A DNA stretch of 64,000 bases from Mycobacterium colombiense CECT 3035 (GCF_002105755.1 NZ_CP020821.1:2852001-2916000); one strand, 5' to 3'; numbered from the stretch's first letter, positions 51,660-61,257 are shown. Made by a program: numbers and translations. The notes: generated by a model from the letters alone, not told the origin.

Positions 51660-53399
51660 TCAAGCCAAATAGAACAGCTGCGTCAGCGGCAGCGCACGCG
51701 CCGGTTCGATCGTCGCCACCTCGCCGTCGAGGGTCACCCGGTAGGTATCGGGATCGACCCTGACTTCGGGTGTGGCGCTGTTGCGCACCATGTCCTGCTT
51801 GGCAACCGAGCGGCAGTGTTGCACCGGCAGCGCCTTGCTGGCCAGTCCCAACTGTTCCGGCACTCCGTTCTCGATCGCCTTCTGCGACATGAACGTCACC
51901 CGCGTGGCGGCCGTCGCCTTTCCGAACGCGCCGAACATCGGGCGGTAGTACACCGGCTCCGGCGTCGGCAGGGATGCGTTCGGGTCGCCCATCACCGACC
52001 AGTTGATCATGCCGCCTTTGATCACCATCACCGGTTTGGCGGCGAACGAGTGGATCGGCCACAGCACGATATCGGCCAGTTTCCCCGGCTCGATGGACCC
52101 GATGTGGTCGGCGGTGCCGCTGGCCAGCGCGGGGTTGATGGTCATCTTCGCGACGTAGCGCAACACCCGATAATTGTCGTTGCGCGCCTTGCCGTTCGGT
52201 CCCGCGTCCTGCGGCAACGGACCGCGCTGGTCCTTGCAGTGATGCGCGGTCTGGAAGGCGCGGGTCCACGATTCGCCGACCCGCCCCATCGCCTGCGAAT
52301 CCGACGCGAAGATCGAGATCACCCCCTCGTCGTGCAGCACCGTCTCGGCGGCGATCGTCTCGGCACGAACACGAGAGTCGGCGAACGACACATCCTCCGG
52401 GATGTTGTGACTGAGGTGATGACAGACCATCACCATGTCAAGCAGTTCGTCAACTGAGTTCACGGTATACGGCAGCGTTGGATTTGTAGACGCCGGAAGG
52501 ACATTCGGCTCACCGGCGATCTGCATGATGTCGGGCGCGTGGCCGCCCCCGGCCCCTTCGGTGTGGAAGGTGTGGATGGCCCGGCCGTCGATCGCCGACA
52601 GCGTGTTCTCGTAGAACCCCGACTCGTTGAGAGTGTCGGTGTGAATGGCCACCTGGACGTCGTACTGGTCGGCGACCCGGAGCGCGGTGTCGATGGCCGC
52701 CGGGGTGGAGCCCCAGTCCTCGTGCACCTTCATCCCGCAGGCGCCGGCCTCGACCTGCTCGGAGAGCGCCTGCGGCAACGAGTTGTTGCCCTTGGCCAAC
52801 AGCCCGACGTTGACCGGAAGGTCGTCGACCGCCTGCAGCATCCGCGCGATGTTCCACGGCCCGGGCGTGCAGGTGGTGCCTCTAGTGCCGTCGGTCGGTC
52901 CGACGCCGCCGCCGATCATCGTGGTGATGCCGTTCGACAATGCCTCGTAGACCTGTTGCGGCGCAATGAAATGGATGTGGGTGTCGATGCCGCCGGCCGT
53001 GGCGATGAGATGCTCGCCGGCGATCACTTCGGTGCCCGCCCCGATCACCAGCCGCGGATGCACCCCGTCCTGGGTGTGTGGATTACCGGCCTTGCCGACG
53101 CCAACGATCAAGCCGTTCTTGATGCCGATGTCACCTTTGACGACGCCCACCACCGCGTCGAGCACCACGGCGTTGGTGATGACCAGATCCAACGCGCCCT
53201 GGACCGCGTTGGTCGCCGGATCCTGAGCCATGCCGTCGCGGATCGACTTTCCTCCGCCGTAGACCGCCTCGTCTCCGTGATAGCCGGAGTTGCAGTCCCT
53301 TTCGACCTCGACGACGAGGTTCGTGTCGGCCAACCGAAACCGGTCACCGACTGTCGGTCCGTACAGATCCGTGTAGGTCTTGCGTGGGAGCGTCGTCAC
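51660..53399 (-). CDS. ureC: Urease alpha subunit
   Basis: 579-residue catalytic subunit that hydrolyses urea to ammonia and carbamate at a di-nickel centre. Nickel ligands: HIH at residues 141-143, the carbamylated Lys in [10 protein letters not shown] (K224), HTD and [12 protein letters not shown], and the Asp in [11 protein letters not shown]. The mobile-flap [13 protein letters not shown] has the active-site Cys and His. Complete and full length. Its ATG overlaps the UreB stop (ATGA). Confidence 0.97.
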   Translation of the reverse strand: MTTLPRKTYTDLYGPTVGDRFRLADTNLVVEVERDCNSGYHGDEAVYGGGKSIRDGMAQDPATNAVQGALDLVITNAVVLDAVVGVVKGDIGIKNGLIVGVGKAGNPHTQDGVHPRLVIGAGTEVIAGEHLIATAGGIDTHIHFIAPQQVYEALSNGITTMIGGGVGPTDGTRGTTCTPGPWNIARMLQAVDDLPVNVGLLAKGNNSLPQALSEQVEAGACGMKVHEDWGSTPAAIDTALRVADQYDVQVAIHTDTLNESGFYENTLSAIDGRAIHTFHTEGAGGGHAPDIMQIAGEPNVLPASTNPTLPYTVNSVDELLDMVMVCHHLSHNIPEDVSFADSRVRAETIAAETVLHDEGVISIFASDSQAMGRVGESWTRAFQTAHHCKDQRGPLPQDAGPNGKARNDNYRVLRYVAKMTINPALASGTADHIGSIEPGKLADIVLWPIHSFAAKPVMVIKGGMINWSVMGDPNASLPTPEPVYYRPMFGAFGKATAATRVTFMSQKAIENGVPEQLGLASKALPVQHCRSVAKQDMVRNSATPEVRVDPDTYRVTLDGEVATIEPARALPLTQLFYLA

Positions 53400-53818
53400 C
53401 TGTCCTCACTCTGCGCGTCGAAGGCCCCGTGCTGATCGTCAATATCCTTGGCACCCTTGAAATTCAGCGCCTTCGCCCGGCGCATCGAAGCTATCTGGGT
53501 GTCGGCCGAATTCAGACCACCGTTGACCAGATTGCTGAAGCCGACCATTCGTCCGTTGCCGCCGTACGCGCACAGCGTCACCTCCCGGGTGTCGCCCGGC
53601 TCGAAGCGCACCGCCGTTCCCGACGCGATGTCCAGGTGCATGCCGTATGCCGCGGCGCGGTCGAAATCGAGCGCGCGGTTTGCCTCGAAGAAGTGGTAGT
53701 GGGATCCGACCTGAATCGCCCGGTCACCGGTGTTGCTGACCCGGATGGTCGTCCTCTTACGGCCGACGTTGATCTCGACCGGGTCTTCGCCATAGATGTA
53801 CTGTGCGCCGGCTGACAT
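53396..53818 (-). CDS. ureB: Urease beta subunit
   Basis: 140-residue structural subunit (small beta-barrel): [75 protein letters not shown]. It has a C-terminal extension of ~35 residues beyond the typical ~103 ([21 protein letters not shown]...), as in some longer UreB proteins. It lies 30 bp downstream of the CbiX-like gene and is coupled to ureC. Confidence 0.95.
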   Translation of the reverse strand: MSAGAQYIYGEDPVEINVGRKRTTIRVSNTGDRAIQVGSHYHFFEANRALDFDRAAAYGMHLDIASGTAVRFEPGDTREVTLCAYGGNGRMVGFSNLVNGGLNSADTQIASMRRAKALNFKGAKDIDDQHGAFDAQSEDR

Positions 53819-53848
53819 GCACGCAGTCCTTTCGTGATCGTTGCCGCA

Positions 53849-54688
53849 TCAACAATGTTCGGTGTGGTGATGTTCGGTGTGGTGATGTTCGGTGTGGTGG
53901 TGCTCGGTGTGCGGATGGGTGTGGTTGGCGGGCCCGTGCGAGTGCGCGTAGCCGTGGCCGTGTTCCGCGTGCAGGCCTGCGGCGATGCCGTCCTCGCCCT
54001 GAGCCAGCCCGTCCAGGGCTGCCGCGACGCGTGCTTGCACCACCTGGCCGATCGTCGCCGGACCGAGCAGTGGTGCGGCATCGTCGACGGGTGCCGCGGC
54101 GTTGTTGTTGACGTCGTGAGAGCAGGCCCCGAAGCCGGCTGAAATGAGGCCCACCCGCTCGGCGCCGAGACGGGTCAGACGGTCGATCCCCTCGGCGATA
54201 TCGGGGTCTCCGCCGGTGAAGGCCACCTCGACCAATCGATGAGGCCCGTATTGACGTACGAGTCGCGCAATGCGGAACAGTTCGGCGTCGTCGAAGGGAC
54301 CGCCAACGGGTGCGGTGATGAGCAGGCCGTATCCCACGCCGGGCCGCCGCTCGCATCGCAACGCGGCCGACCGCAGCCACGCGATGAGGTGGTTGGCGGT
54401 GCCAAACGGTGCGGCAAGCGCAACGCGGTGCGGCAGCCCGGCCTCCGCGGCCGCCCAGCGCAGCGCTCGGGCTGATTCGGCGACCAGTCGCGGGTCCCGC
54501 CCGATGGTCATGGGTACGACGCACACCGGCCGAGGCCCCTGCTCGAGTGCCGTGGTCACCGCGTCGCTCAGCGTTCGTCCCGCCGGCAGGACCTCGGCGA
54601 TCGGCGTCAGCTCGGGCAGCGCAATCCCACCCGCACTCTCGTGACCACAGGACAGCAAGACGGTGGCGTCGTACGGCGGCGCGTCCAC
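53849..54688 (-). CDS. CbiX/SirB-like chelatase with 18-histidine tail, inside the urease operon
   Basis: 279-residue protein inserted between ureA and ureB. Residues 1-~235 look like two tandem CbiX/SirB (class II chelatase) halves: ATVLLSCGHESAGG carries the metal-binding His (H16), then VCVVPMTIGRDPRLVAESARAL; the second half has RLVEVAFTGGDPDIAEGIDRLTRLGAERVGLISAGFGACSH. The last 42 residues hold 18 His, including three TEHHH repeats, and end in Cys. Family members insert Co, Fe or Ni into sirohydrochlorin; CfbA is a nickel chelatase. No ureE lies in the operon, so I infer a nickel store or chaperone. Three bp after ureA. Confidence 0.85.
   Translation of the reverse strand: MDAPPYDATVLLSCGHESAGGIALPELTPIAEVLPAGRTLSDAVTTALEQGPRPVCVVPMTIGRDPRLVAESARALRWAAAEAGLPHRVALAAPFGTANHLIAWLRSAALRCERRPGVGYGLLITAPVGGPFDDAELFRIARLVRQYGPHRLVEVAFTGGDPDIAEGIDRLTRLGAERVGLISAGFGACSHDVNNNAAAPVDDAAPLLGPATIGQVVQARVAAALDGLAQGEDGIAAGLHAEHGHGYAHSHGPANHTHPHTEHHHTEHHHTEHHHTEHC
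53857..53901. repeat. 15-bp tandem repeat encoding the TEHHH units
   Basis: Three in-phase copies of GTTCGGTGTGGTGAT (third copy ends GGT), which on the minus strand encode the His repeats of the CbiX-like protein. A copy number that could change without breaking the frame. Confidence 0.8.
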
Positions 54689-54691
54689 CGG

Positions 54692-54997
54692 CTATCCGCC
54701 CACGGGATCATGGCAGGACACCAGCTTGGTGCCGTCGACGAAGGTCGCCTCCACCTGCACCAGGGCGGCCATTTCCCGGACCCCGGGCATCACGTCGTCG
54801 GGTCCTACCACATGTTTGGCCAGTTCCATCGACTCGGCGACGGTGCGGCCGTCGCGTGCAGCCTCGACGATGGCCTCACTGATCAAGGCGACCGCCTCGC
54901 TGTAGTTCAGTTTCACGCCTCGCTCGCGGCGCCGACGCGCAAGATCCGCCACAACATGAATGAACAACTTGTCCATCTCGCGGGGGGTGAGGTTCAT
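54692..54997 (-). CDS. ureA: Urease gamma subunit
   Basis: 101-residue structural subunit: [92 protein letters not shown], all family hallmarks. The ATG at 54997 overlaps the stop of the urea transporter gene as ATGA, which makes it preferable to the GTG two codons earlier. Confidence 0.96.
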   Translation of the reverse strand: MNLTPREMDKLFIHVVADLARRRRERGVKLNYSEAVALISEAIVEAARDGRTVAESMELAKHVVGPDDVMPGVREMAALVQVEATFVDGTKLVSCHDPVGG

Positions 54998-56043
54998 GCG
55001 CACTCGCTCCTAGTCGTCGGAAGTGTCCCGGGCACGGTCCGCTGCAGCCGCGGCAGCGACGGCACGGCCAGCAGCAAAACCAGCGTGGTTACGCAGAAAG
55101 GCCAGGTCAGCGTGTGTCCGCCGAATGGCGCGAAGATATCGGAGAGCGCGCCCGCCACCATCGTTGACAGCGCCGCGCCGAACATCGCATACGCGAGTCC
55201 CCATGCGGTCAGGCTCAGCAGCGCGCCGCCGAGGGCCAGCGCCACCAGCACGGAGTTGTACCCGACGAGACCGCTTCGTACCTCTTCAGCAGGTGACCCG
55301 AGCAGCCATGCGGTTGCGATCCCGACAACGCTGCCGAGTGATGCCACCAGACCCGCCGTTCGGCTGGCGACGAAAATGCCGATGAGGAACAGCAATCCGA
55401 CGTACCACTGCGGCATCAGAAAGATTTGGGCGATGTTGGCGAAGAACGACTGCCACAGATCACCCCAGTGCAATGCGGTAAGGCCCGTGGCGGGTTGCTC
55501 GAACCTCGCAAGGCCTTTATGGCCGTGCCACAACCGCTCGAACTCGGTGGCACCCAGCGTCATCGCAGTCGCCCCGATGCAGAACGGGAAGGTCAGGGTA
55601 GGAATCTGCCAGGTACCGAGCAGCGTGACCAGCGCCGCCGTGACGATGCTCACCGCGACGGCGCCAGCTGCGGCGAGCAGCCACGTGGAGGCGAACTGCG
55701 GGCCAAGAAACACCGTCGCGGCGACCCCTACCAGGCAGCCGTTGAATCCCTCGAGTCCCATCGCGATTCTGCGGCCGTCAACCTGCAGCACGTAGGCGGT
55801 CAGCGTGGAGACCGCGGTGCCCAGCAGCGCGCTGAGGCCGTACTGCCACCCCGCGGTGAACAGCGCGGCGAAGAAAAACGCCCCGCACAGGGCACTCGGC
55901 ATGAAGTCCACTTGCGCAGCACCACGAAGGATCGCCGTCGCCATACCGGCCATGCTGCGGCCGTTAACAACCGACGCCGCGCTGACCGTTTGGCTCATCC
56001 ATGTGCCTTGATCGTCGATCCCGACTGTGGAGTCCGACGACAC
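54994..56043 (-). CDS. Urea transporter (UT/Yut family)
   Basis: 349-residue urea channel of the UT family: two homologous halves of ~5 membrane helices, each with the LxxPxxxPF selectivity-type motif ([17 protein letters not shown] in the first, [16 protein letters not shown] in the second) and the conserved NGxLx[13 protein letters not shown] segments ([35 protein letters not shown]). It is the promoter-proximal gene of the urease operon, feeding urea to the enzyme. Start either the GTG at 56043 or the ATG at 55998. Confidence 0.92.
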   Translation of the reverse strand: MSSDSTVGIDDQGTWMSQTVSAASVVNGRSMAGMATAILRGAAQVDFMPSALCGAFFFAALFTAGWQYGLSALLGTAVSTLTAYVLQVDGRRIAMGLEGFNGCLVGVAATVFLGPQFASTWLLAAAGAVAVSIVTAALVTLLGTWQIPTLTFPFCIGATAMTLGATEFERLWHGHKGLARFEQPATGLTALHWGDLWQSFFANIAQIFLMPQWYVGLLFLIGIFVASRTAGLVASLGSVVGIATAWLLGSPAEEVRSGLVGYNSVLVALALGGALLSLTAWGLAYAMFGAALSTMVAGALSDIFAPFGGHTLTWPFCVTTLVLLLAVPSLPRLQRTVPGTLPTTRSECA

Positions 56044-56146
56044 CCCTGGTAATCGACGCCTCGGCGAGGGATCCCCGATTGCGCTTGTGCTGACACTGAA
56101 AACCCTTTTGGCAGAGTGCCGTTCGTCAGGTGTTAACCTCCGCCGA

Positions 56147-56668
56147 CTACGGGCCTTGCTTGACCGGCGGCCGGTAGAAGATTAACAGCTGGCCGATCGC
56201 CCCGGCCAGGCCCAAGCCCGCCGAGATCACCAGGCCCTGCCAGCCGTCGAACCAGTTCTTCCCGAACACCACGTAGTCCAGGCTGTACTTGCCCGCCCCC
56301 AGCGTCGCCACGCCCACGGCGCTGACCGCCAGCACCAGGTTGTACTCCCAGCCCTCCTTGACGATGAAGAAGCCGTTGGCGCGGTGCACCGTCCATGCCG
56401 CCACCAGCATCAGGGAGACGAAGCCCGCCGCCGGGATCGGGGTCAGGAAGCCGGCGGCCAGGCCCAAACCGGCGGCCATTTCCGTGGTCGCGGCCACGGT
56501 GGCGTGGAACTTACCGGGCTTCATGCCGATGCTCTCGAACCAGCGCGCGGTGCCCGGGATGCGGCCACCGCCGAAGAACTTGTTGTAGCCGTGCGCGGCC
56601 AGCGTCACGCCCAACACCAGCCGCAGGATCAGCACTCCGACGTCATGGAACGTGTCATATGAAGTCAT
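56147..56668 (-). CDS. DoxX family membrane protein
   Basis: 173-residue four-helix membrane protein: DVGVLILRLVLGVTLAAHGYNKFFGGGRIPGTARWFESIG is the typical DoxX opening, with MAAGLGLAAGFLTPIPAAGFVSLMLVAAW and a C-terminal helix pair. Mycobacterial DoxX takes part in a membrane oxidoreductase complex with SodA and SseA (established for the M. tuberculosis protein); this copy has no such neighbours. It lies just upstream of, and on the same strand as, the urease operon with a ~103-bp gap. Confidence 0.88.
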   Translation of the reverse strand: MTSYDTFHDVGVLILRLVLGVTLAAHGYNKFFGGGRIPGTARWFESIGMKPGKFHATVAATTEMAAGLGLAAGFLTPIPAAGFVSLMLVAAWTVHRANGFFIVKEGWEYNLVLAVSAVGVATLGAGKYSLDYVVFGKNWFDGWQGLVISAGLGLAGAIGQLLIFYRPPVKQGP

Positions 56669-56889
56669 AACTGTAAACCTAGATCATGGGCCGGGTGGCA
56701 CCACAAGAGCCGCCGAGCGGCTAGTTCGCTTAATCCGCTGGTCCGTGTGGGAACATAGCGGGCGTTCCGACGTCGGCCCGATCAGTAGCCACACCAGCGA
56801 GGGGGTGCATCACGGCTGGCACCGCACGAGGAAGCGGCGCCCACCGCAATGCGTCAAGCGGCCGCGGGTCTGCGCCTACCGAGCACTCC

Positions 56890-58470
56890 GTGGTGTTGCT
56901 GGACGGCACATCGAGCCACCCGCGGCAGCTGCTGGGCAACAAGGGCTACGGCATCGAGGTGATGCGTCGGCACAACCTCCCGGTGCCGCCCGCGTTCTGC
57001 ATCACCACCGCGGTGGGCCTGCGGTACCTCGCCGACCCCGCGGCGACCATGGAGGTCATCTGGGACGACGTGCTCGACCGGATGCGCTGGCTAGAGGCAC
57101 AGACGTCGCGCACGTTCGGACAGGGCCCGCGCCCACTGTTGGTCAGCGTGCGCTCCGGAGCCACCCAGTCCATGCCGGGCATGATGGACACCATCTTGGA
57201 CCTCGGCATCAACGACGACGTCGAGCAGGCGCTGGCGGCCACCGCTGGCCAGGCGTTCGCCCGCGACACCCGCCGGCGGTTCACCGACATGTATCGGCGC
57301 ATCGTGGGCGTCGGCCATCAAGAGTCGGTGCCGTCGGATCCCTACGCGCAGTTGCGCGCCGGCATCGAGGCGGTCTTCGCCTCGTGGAACTCACCGCGCG
57401 CGGTCGCCTACCGCACCCACTACGGGATCGACGATCAGCACGGCACCGCGGTGGTGGTGCAGGCGATGGTGTTCGGCAATCGCGGCCCCAATTCCGGTGC
57501 GGGAGCGTTCTTTTCCCGCAATCCGATCACCGGCGACAATGAGCCGTTCGGCGAATGGCTGCCCCGCGGCCAGGGCGACGACGTGGTGTCTGGATCGGTC
57601 GACGTCGAACCGATCGTCGCGCTGCACGACGAACAGCCGGCCGTGTACGACGAGCTGATCGGTGCCGCCCGGACCCTGGAACGGCTGGACTCCGACATCC
57701 AGGAGATCGAATTCACCGTCGAGGACGGCAAGCTGTGGCTGCTGCAGACTCGCGCGGCGGAACGGTCGGCACAGGCGGCGGTGCGCACCGCGCTGCAGTT
57801 GCGGCACGAGGGGCTCATCGACGACGCGGAGACGTTGCGGCGCGTTACCCCGGCGCACGTCCAGACCCTGCTACAACCTGCGTTGCAGCCCGAAATACGG
57901 CTGGCGGCACCGCTGTTGGCCAAGGGATTGCCGGCGTGCCCGGGGGTGGCGTCGGGCAAGGCGTACGCGGACGTCGACGAGGCGCTGCGCGCGGTCGACC
58001 GCGGCGAGCAGGTGATCCTGGTGCGCGATCACACCCGGCCCGAAGACGTGTCGGGCATGCTGGCCGCGCAGGGCATCGTCACCGAGGTCGGCGGCGCCTC
58101 CAGTCACGCGGCGGTGGTCAGCCGCGAACTGGGCCGGGTGGCCGTAGTGGGCTGCGGCCACGGCGTCGCGGCGGCACTGGACGGCAAGCACATCACCGTC
58201 GACGGTGCCGAAGGCGAAGTGCGCGCAGGCAATCTGAGCCTGTCCGCGTGGTCCGAGGACGACACGCCGGAACTGCGCGAACTGGCCGACATCGCCCGGC
58301 GGATCAGCCCGCTGCGTGCCCACGCGTCGGGCGACCATGTGCGCCTGGACGACAGCTCCGAGGCCGCGGTGCGCGCCGCACTGAACAGCGGACAGGCCGA
58401 CGTGGTGTCGGCGACGCCGTTGATCGTGATGCTGACCGCGCTGCGCGTGACAACGGGATCCGCGTCATGA
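56890..58470 (+). CDS. ppdK: Short pyruvate phosphate dikinase (Rv1127c PpdK homologue)
   Basis: 526 residues against ~880 in a full PPDK. It keeps the nucleotide-binding PPDK_N part (LLGNKGYGIEVMRRHNLPVPPAFCITT, RSGATQSMPGMMDTILDLGIND, ARDTRRRFTDMYRRIV, VDVEPI, IEFTVEDGKLWLLQTRAAERSAQA) and the phospho-His swivel domain (VTEVGGASSHAAVVSRELG, His ~405) but not the C-terminal PEP/pyruvate barrel. Whether it makes PEP alone is unclear. The GTG at 56890 has no good ribosome-binding site; GAGGGGG at 56800 precedes an in-frame ATC-ACG-GCT, which may mark the original start. Coupled to the next gene. Confidence 0.88.
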   Translation: MVLLDGTSSHPRQLLGNKGYGIEVMRRHNLPVPPAFCITTAVGLRYLADPAATMEVIWDDVLDRMRWLEAQTSRTFGQGPRPLLVSVRSGATQSMPGMMDTILDLGINDDVEQALAATAGQAFARDTRRRFTDMYRRIVGVGHQESVPSDPYAQLRAGIEAVFASWNSPRAVAYRTHYGIDDQHGTAVVVQAMVFGNRGPNSGAGAFFSRNPITGDNEPFGEWLPRGQGDDVVSGSVDVEPIVALHDEQPAVYDELIGAARTLERLDSDIQEIEFTVEDGKLWLLQTRAAERSAQAAVRTALQLRHEGLIDDAETLRRVTPAHVQTLLQPALQPEIRLAAPLLAKGLPACPGVASGKAYADVDEALRAVDRGEQVILVRDHTRPEDVSGMLAAQGIVTEVGGASSHAAVVSRELGRVAVVGCGHGVAAALDGKHITVDGAEGEVRAGNLSLSAWSEDDTPELRELADIARRISPLRAHASGDHVRLDDSSEAAVRAALNSGQADVVSATPLIVMLTALRVTTGSAS

Positions 58471-59081
58471 CCGAATTGGCTGTGCTGCAAGGGGTTCGGC
58501 TCAAGGGCCGGGTAAGTCCGGCCGACCTGGCCGCGACGCTGGGCACCGACGTCGCCGACATCACGCCCGTCGTCGAGCGGTTGACCGCGGCCGGACTGCT
58601 GACCGAAGGCGAGACGTTGCGGATCACCCTCAGTGGGACCGAAAGGCTCACGGCGTTGCTCGCCGAGGAACGCAAGGGCATCGATCCCCGAGCGATGGCG
58701 GCCGCCTACGACGACTTCCGCGCGGTCAACGAGGATCTCAAACGGCTGGTGACGGATTGGCAGCTCAAGGGCGGACCGGACGGCGTTCCCAACACCCACG
58801 ACGACGCCGACTACGACACCGCGGTGCTGGCCCGCCTCGACGACGTGCACGCGCGCGTGCTGCCGGTCGTCGAGGCCGCCGCGGCGCAGCTGCCGCGACT
58901 GGGCGCCTACGCGACGAAACTGGTTGCGGCACTGGACAAAATCAAGGCCGGGGAGACCGCCTGGCTGAGCAGGCCGTTGATCGACTCCTACCATACGGTG
59001 TGGTTCGAGCTGCACGAAGAGCTGATCGTCGCCGTCGGCCTTACCCGCGAGGAGGCGGCCAGATCCGGTGACGCGCAATAG
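58467..59081 (+). CDS. PpdK-coupled hypothetical protein (Rv1126c-like)
   Basis: 204-residue protein. The first ~65 residues look like a winged helix (VLQGVRLKGRVSPADLAATLGTDVADITPVVERLTAAGLLTEGETLRITLSGTERLTALL); the rest is helical with FELHEELIVAVGLTREEAARSG near the end. Its ATG overlaps the PpdK stop (ATGA), the same pairing as Rv1127c/Rv1126c. It may supply a missing regulatory or structural role for the short PpdK; not demonstrated. Confidence 0.83.
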   Translation: MTELAVLQGVRLKGRVSPADLAATLGTDVADITPVVERLTAAGLLTEGETLRITLSGTERLTALLAEERKGIDPRAMAAAYDDFRAVNEDLKRLVTDWQLKGGPDGVPNTHDDADYDTAVLARLDDVHARVLPVVEAAAAQLPRLGAYATKLVAALDKIKAGETAWLSRPLIDSYHTVWFELHEELIVAVGLTREEAARSGDAQ

Positions 59082-60335
59082 CTAGAGCGCGGCGTCGAGC
59101 AACGCCAGGTAGGCGTCGACGTCGGGGACGGCCGACTCGGCCGCGTGCACGCTGATGGCGATGGTGTCACCGATGCCGTGCACACCGTGCGTCAGCCCGA
59201 TCATGGGTGACAGCGCCGGATACCCCGACGTCAGCACCACCGGGGCGCCGCCGAAGCTCAGGTCGGCCGCCCCGCGGTTGACGCTGGACACCACGGTGTT
59301 GCCCGACACCTGCGTCGCGCGCTCATCGGCATCGAATTGCCCTATGCCCCAACGTAACAACCCCGCAGGGACCGCCGCGAACGCGCGGTCGGCGGCCCGG
59401 GTGGCCGGGTGTTCGAAGCGGCGCCGGCCGTTGGCGAGATCGGCCGCGATCCGCTCGGCGCGCGCGGCCGGCTCGAGGTTCGGGTACAGCCCCACCACGA
59501 CGTTGCCGAAGTGGTTGTACGCCCGCGCCGCACCGGGCTTCGCCATCGGAACCTCGGCGCCCAGCGAATCGCATTGTCCATCAAGCAGAGTGGACAGGGC
59601 CTGCGATACGGCGCTCAGCACGCCGACGGTGATAGTGGGGCCGGGCAACTGCGAACGGTGTCGCACGAACGTCCGCACCGCGCGAACGCCCTCGGGACGC
59701 GCGTTCGTCGGCAGCAGCGGACGCGACCCGGCGCCGGGAGCCAACAGCCCCGCGCGGACGTCGCGCTCCAGCCGGCGATGGGCGCGTGCCGCCTGGACGG
59801 CGCGCCAGGCTAAAAAGCCGGGCCGCGGTCTGGGCACCTCGGGCACCGGGCCGGGCCGCCCGAACAGCCATGCCGCCATGGCCGCGGACCGGGCGCCGTC
59901 GGCCAGCGCGTGCGCGACCTGCAACACCGCGACGACGCCCGGCCCGGTGACGCCGGGGATCCCGCGCACCGCGGAGAACACGTGCAGCCGCCAAGCCATC
60001 CGCCGAACGTCCAGCTGGTCGTCGGCGAGGCCGGCGACGGCCGCCAGGACGCCGTCCCAGCTGCACCCGGTGACGTCGTGCCGGACCACCTGTTCGGCCG
60101 TGACGGCCGCCGGCACCCACCGCGGGTAGCGCCAGCGGCCCCGATCCCGCACCCGCATCGTGAGCGCCGGCTCCGCGTTGGCCCGCAAGCAGAGTTGCTC
60201 GACGGCCCGCGCGTAATCGGCGGGCTCACCGTCGAACGCGTAGAGCAGGAACTCGTCGCTGGGGATCTTGGCCGACATCCAGTAGAACTGCGCGTCGACG
60301 GCGGCCATCCGGTGCCCCGACACGGCCCGAGCCAC
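59082..60335 (-). CDS. WS/DGAT-like acyltransferase domain protein (Rv1125-like)
   Basis: 417-residue protein with the CoA-dependent acyltransferase fold: MAAVDAQFYWMSAKIPSDEFLLYAF opening and AHALADGARSAAMAAWLFGR in place of the HHxxxDG active site, with the first His replaced by Ala. The second His and Asp remain, so activity is possible but doubtful. The C-terminal SSVNRGAADLSFGGAPVVLTSGYPALSPMIGLTHGVHGIGDTIAISVH matches WS/DGAT C-terminal domains. Starts four bases after the EphC stop; ATG at 60308 is an alternative. Confidence 0.8.
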   Translation of the reverse strand: MARAVSGHRMAAVDAQFYWMSAKIPSDEFLLYAFDGEPADYARAVEQLCLRANAEPALTMRVRDRGRWRYPRWVPAAVTAEQVVRHDVTGCSWDGVLAAVAGLADDQLDVRRMAWRLHVFSAVRGIPGVTGPGVVAVLQVAHALADGARSAAMAAWLFGRPGPVPEVPRPRPGFLAWRAVQAARAHRRLERDVRAGLLAPGAGSRPLLPTNARPEGVRAVRTFVRHRSQLPGPTITVGVLSAVSQALSTLLDGQCDSLGAEVPMAKPGAARAYNHFGNVVVGLYPNLEPAARAERIAADLANGRRRFEHPATRAADRAFAAVPAGLLRWGIGQFDADERATQVSGNTVVSSVNRGAADLSFGGAPVVLTSGYPALSPMIGLTHGVHGIGDTIAISVHAAESAVPDVDAYLALLDAAL

Positions 60336-60339
60336 CGTG

Positions 60340-61257
60340 TCAGCCGGGTGAGCCGGGTGAGCCGATGAACCCGAGCACCAGGTCGGCGACCTTGTCGGGC
60401 TGCTCGAGTTGCAGGAAATGACCGGCGTGTTCGACGACGGCGACCTCGCTGCCCGGGGGCAGCACCTTCTCCGCCCACCGCGCGAAAGCCGGTGTCATGC
60501 AACCGTCGTCGCGACCGTGCAGGTACAGGCACGGCAGCACGGGTTCTTCGGTCCACAACTGGTTCAATGCGGCATACCGCGCCGACGGCCGGCTGTTGCG
60601 GATGGTGGCGCGGTACGGCCCCAGCGCGGCGCGCCAGCTGTCCGGCGCCCCGATCGCGGCGTCGACGTGACGCAAGTCCTCGTCGGCGCGATAACCGGGC
60701 GACCACCGCCGCCACAGCAGCGGCAACACCCAGGACGCGGAACGTTCAGGCAGCCAAGGCAATTGGAAGTACATGATGTACCAGCTGCGGAACACCTGGC
60801 GCGCCAGATGGGCGGCCAGGCGGCCCCGTTCGGCCGCGCCGCCGCCGCGCCGCCGAAATGCCGCCGACGGCGGCACCGACATGATCACCGCCTTGGTGAA
60901 CGGACTGTCGGGCATCGCGGCCAGGCCGGTGCCGGCGATGGCGCCCCAATCGTGGCCGATGACCACGTCGTTCTCGGTGCCACCCGCCGCCGAGCGCACC
61001 CGCAGGGCGTCGTCCATCAGCGCCCCCACCTGATAGCTGCCGTCGACGGGGATCGACGACGGCGCGTAACCGCGCATGAAGGGCGCGATCACCCGCCACC
61101 CCGCCTCGGCGAGCCGGGGGGCGACCTTGCGCCAGCCGTAGGGCGTGTCGGGGAAGCCGTGCAGGCACAGCGCGATGGGACCGTCTTGTGGCCCCCAGGT
61201 GAGTGCCTTGAGGTCCCCGGCGGGGCCGGTCACGTCGATCCAGCCTGGTTCAGCCAT
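60340..61257 (-). CDS. ephC: Epoxide hydrolase EphC
   Basis: 305-residue alpha/beta hydrolase: oxyanion HGFPDTPYGWRKVAPRLAEAGWRVIAPFMRGYAPS, nucleophile Asp in VIGHDWGAIAGTG (~residue 105), and catalytic His in VVEHAGHFLQLEQPD. Close in sequence to M. tuberculosis EphC (recalled). Opens epoxides on lipids or xenobiotics. The ATG at 61257 has AGGGA seven bases upstream; the GTG at 61263 would be too close to it. Confidence 0.88.
   Translation of the reverse strand: MAEPGWIDVTGPAGDLKALTWGPQDGPIALCLHGFPDTPYGWRKVAPRLAEAGWRVIAPFMRGYAPSSIPVDGSYQVGALMDDALRVRSAAGGTENDVVIGHDWGAIAGTGLAAMPDSPFTKAVIMSVPPSAAFRRRGGGAAERGRLAAHLARQVFRSWYIMYFQLPWLPERSASWVLPLLWRRWSPGYRADEDLRHVDAAIGAPDSWRAALGPYRATIRNSRPSARYAALNQLWTEEPVLPCLYLHGRDDGCMTPAFARWAEKVLPPGSEVAVVEHAGHFLQLEQPDKVADLVLGFIGSPGSPG

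Noticed and set aside
57555..58466. Extended frame upstream of the Rv1126c-like gene, inside ppdK
   Set aside because: The Arg/Gly-rich extension is the +2 frame of ppdK; the ATG at 58467 overlapping the ppdK stop is the sensible start.
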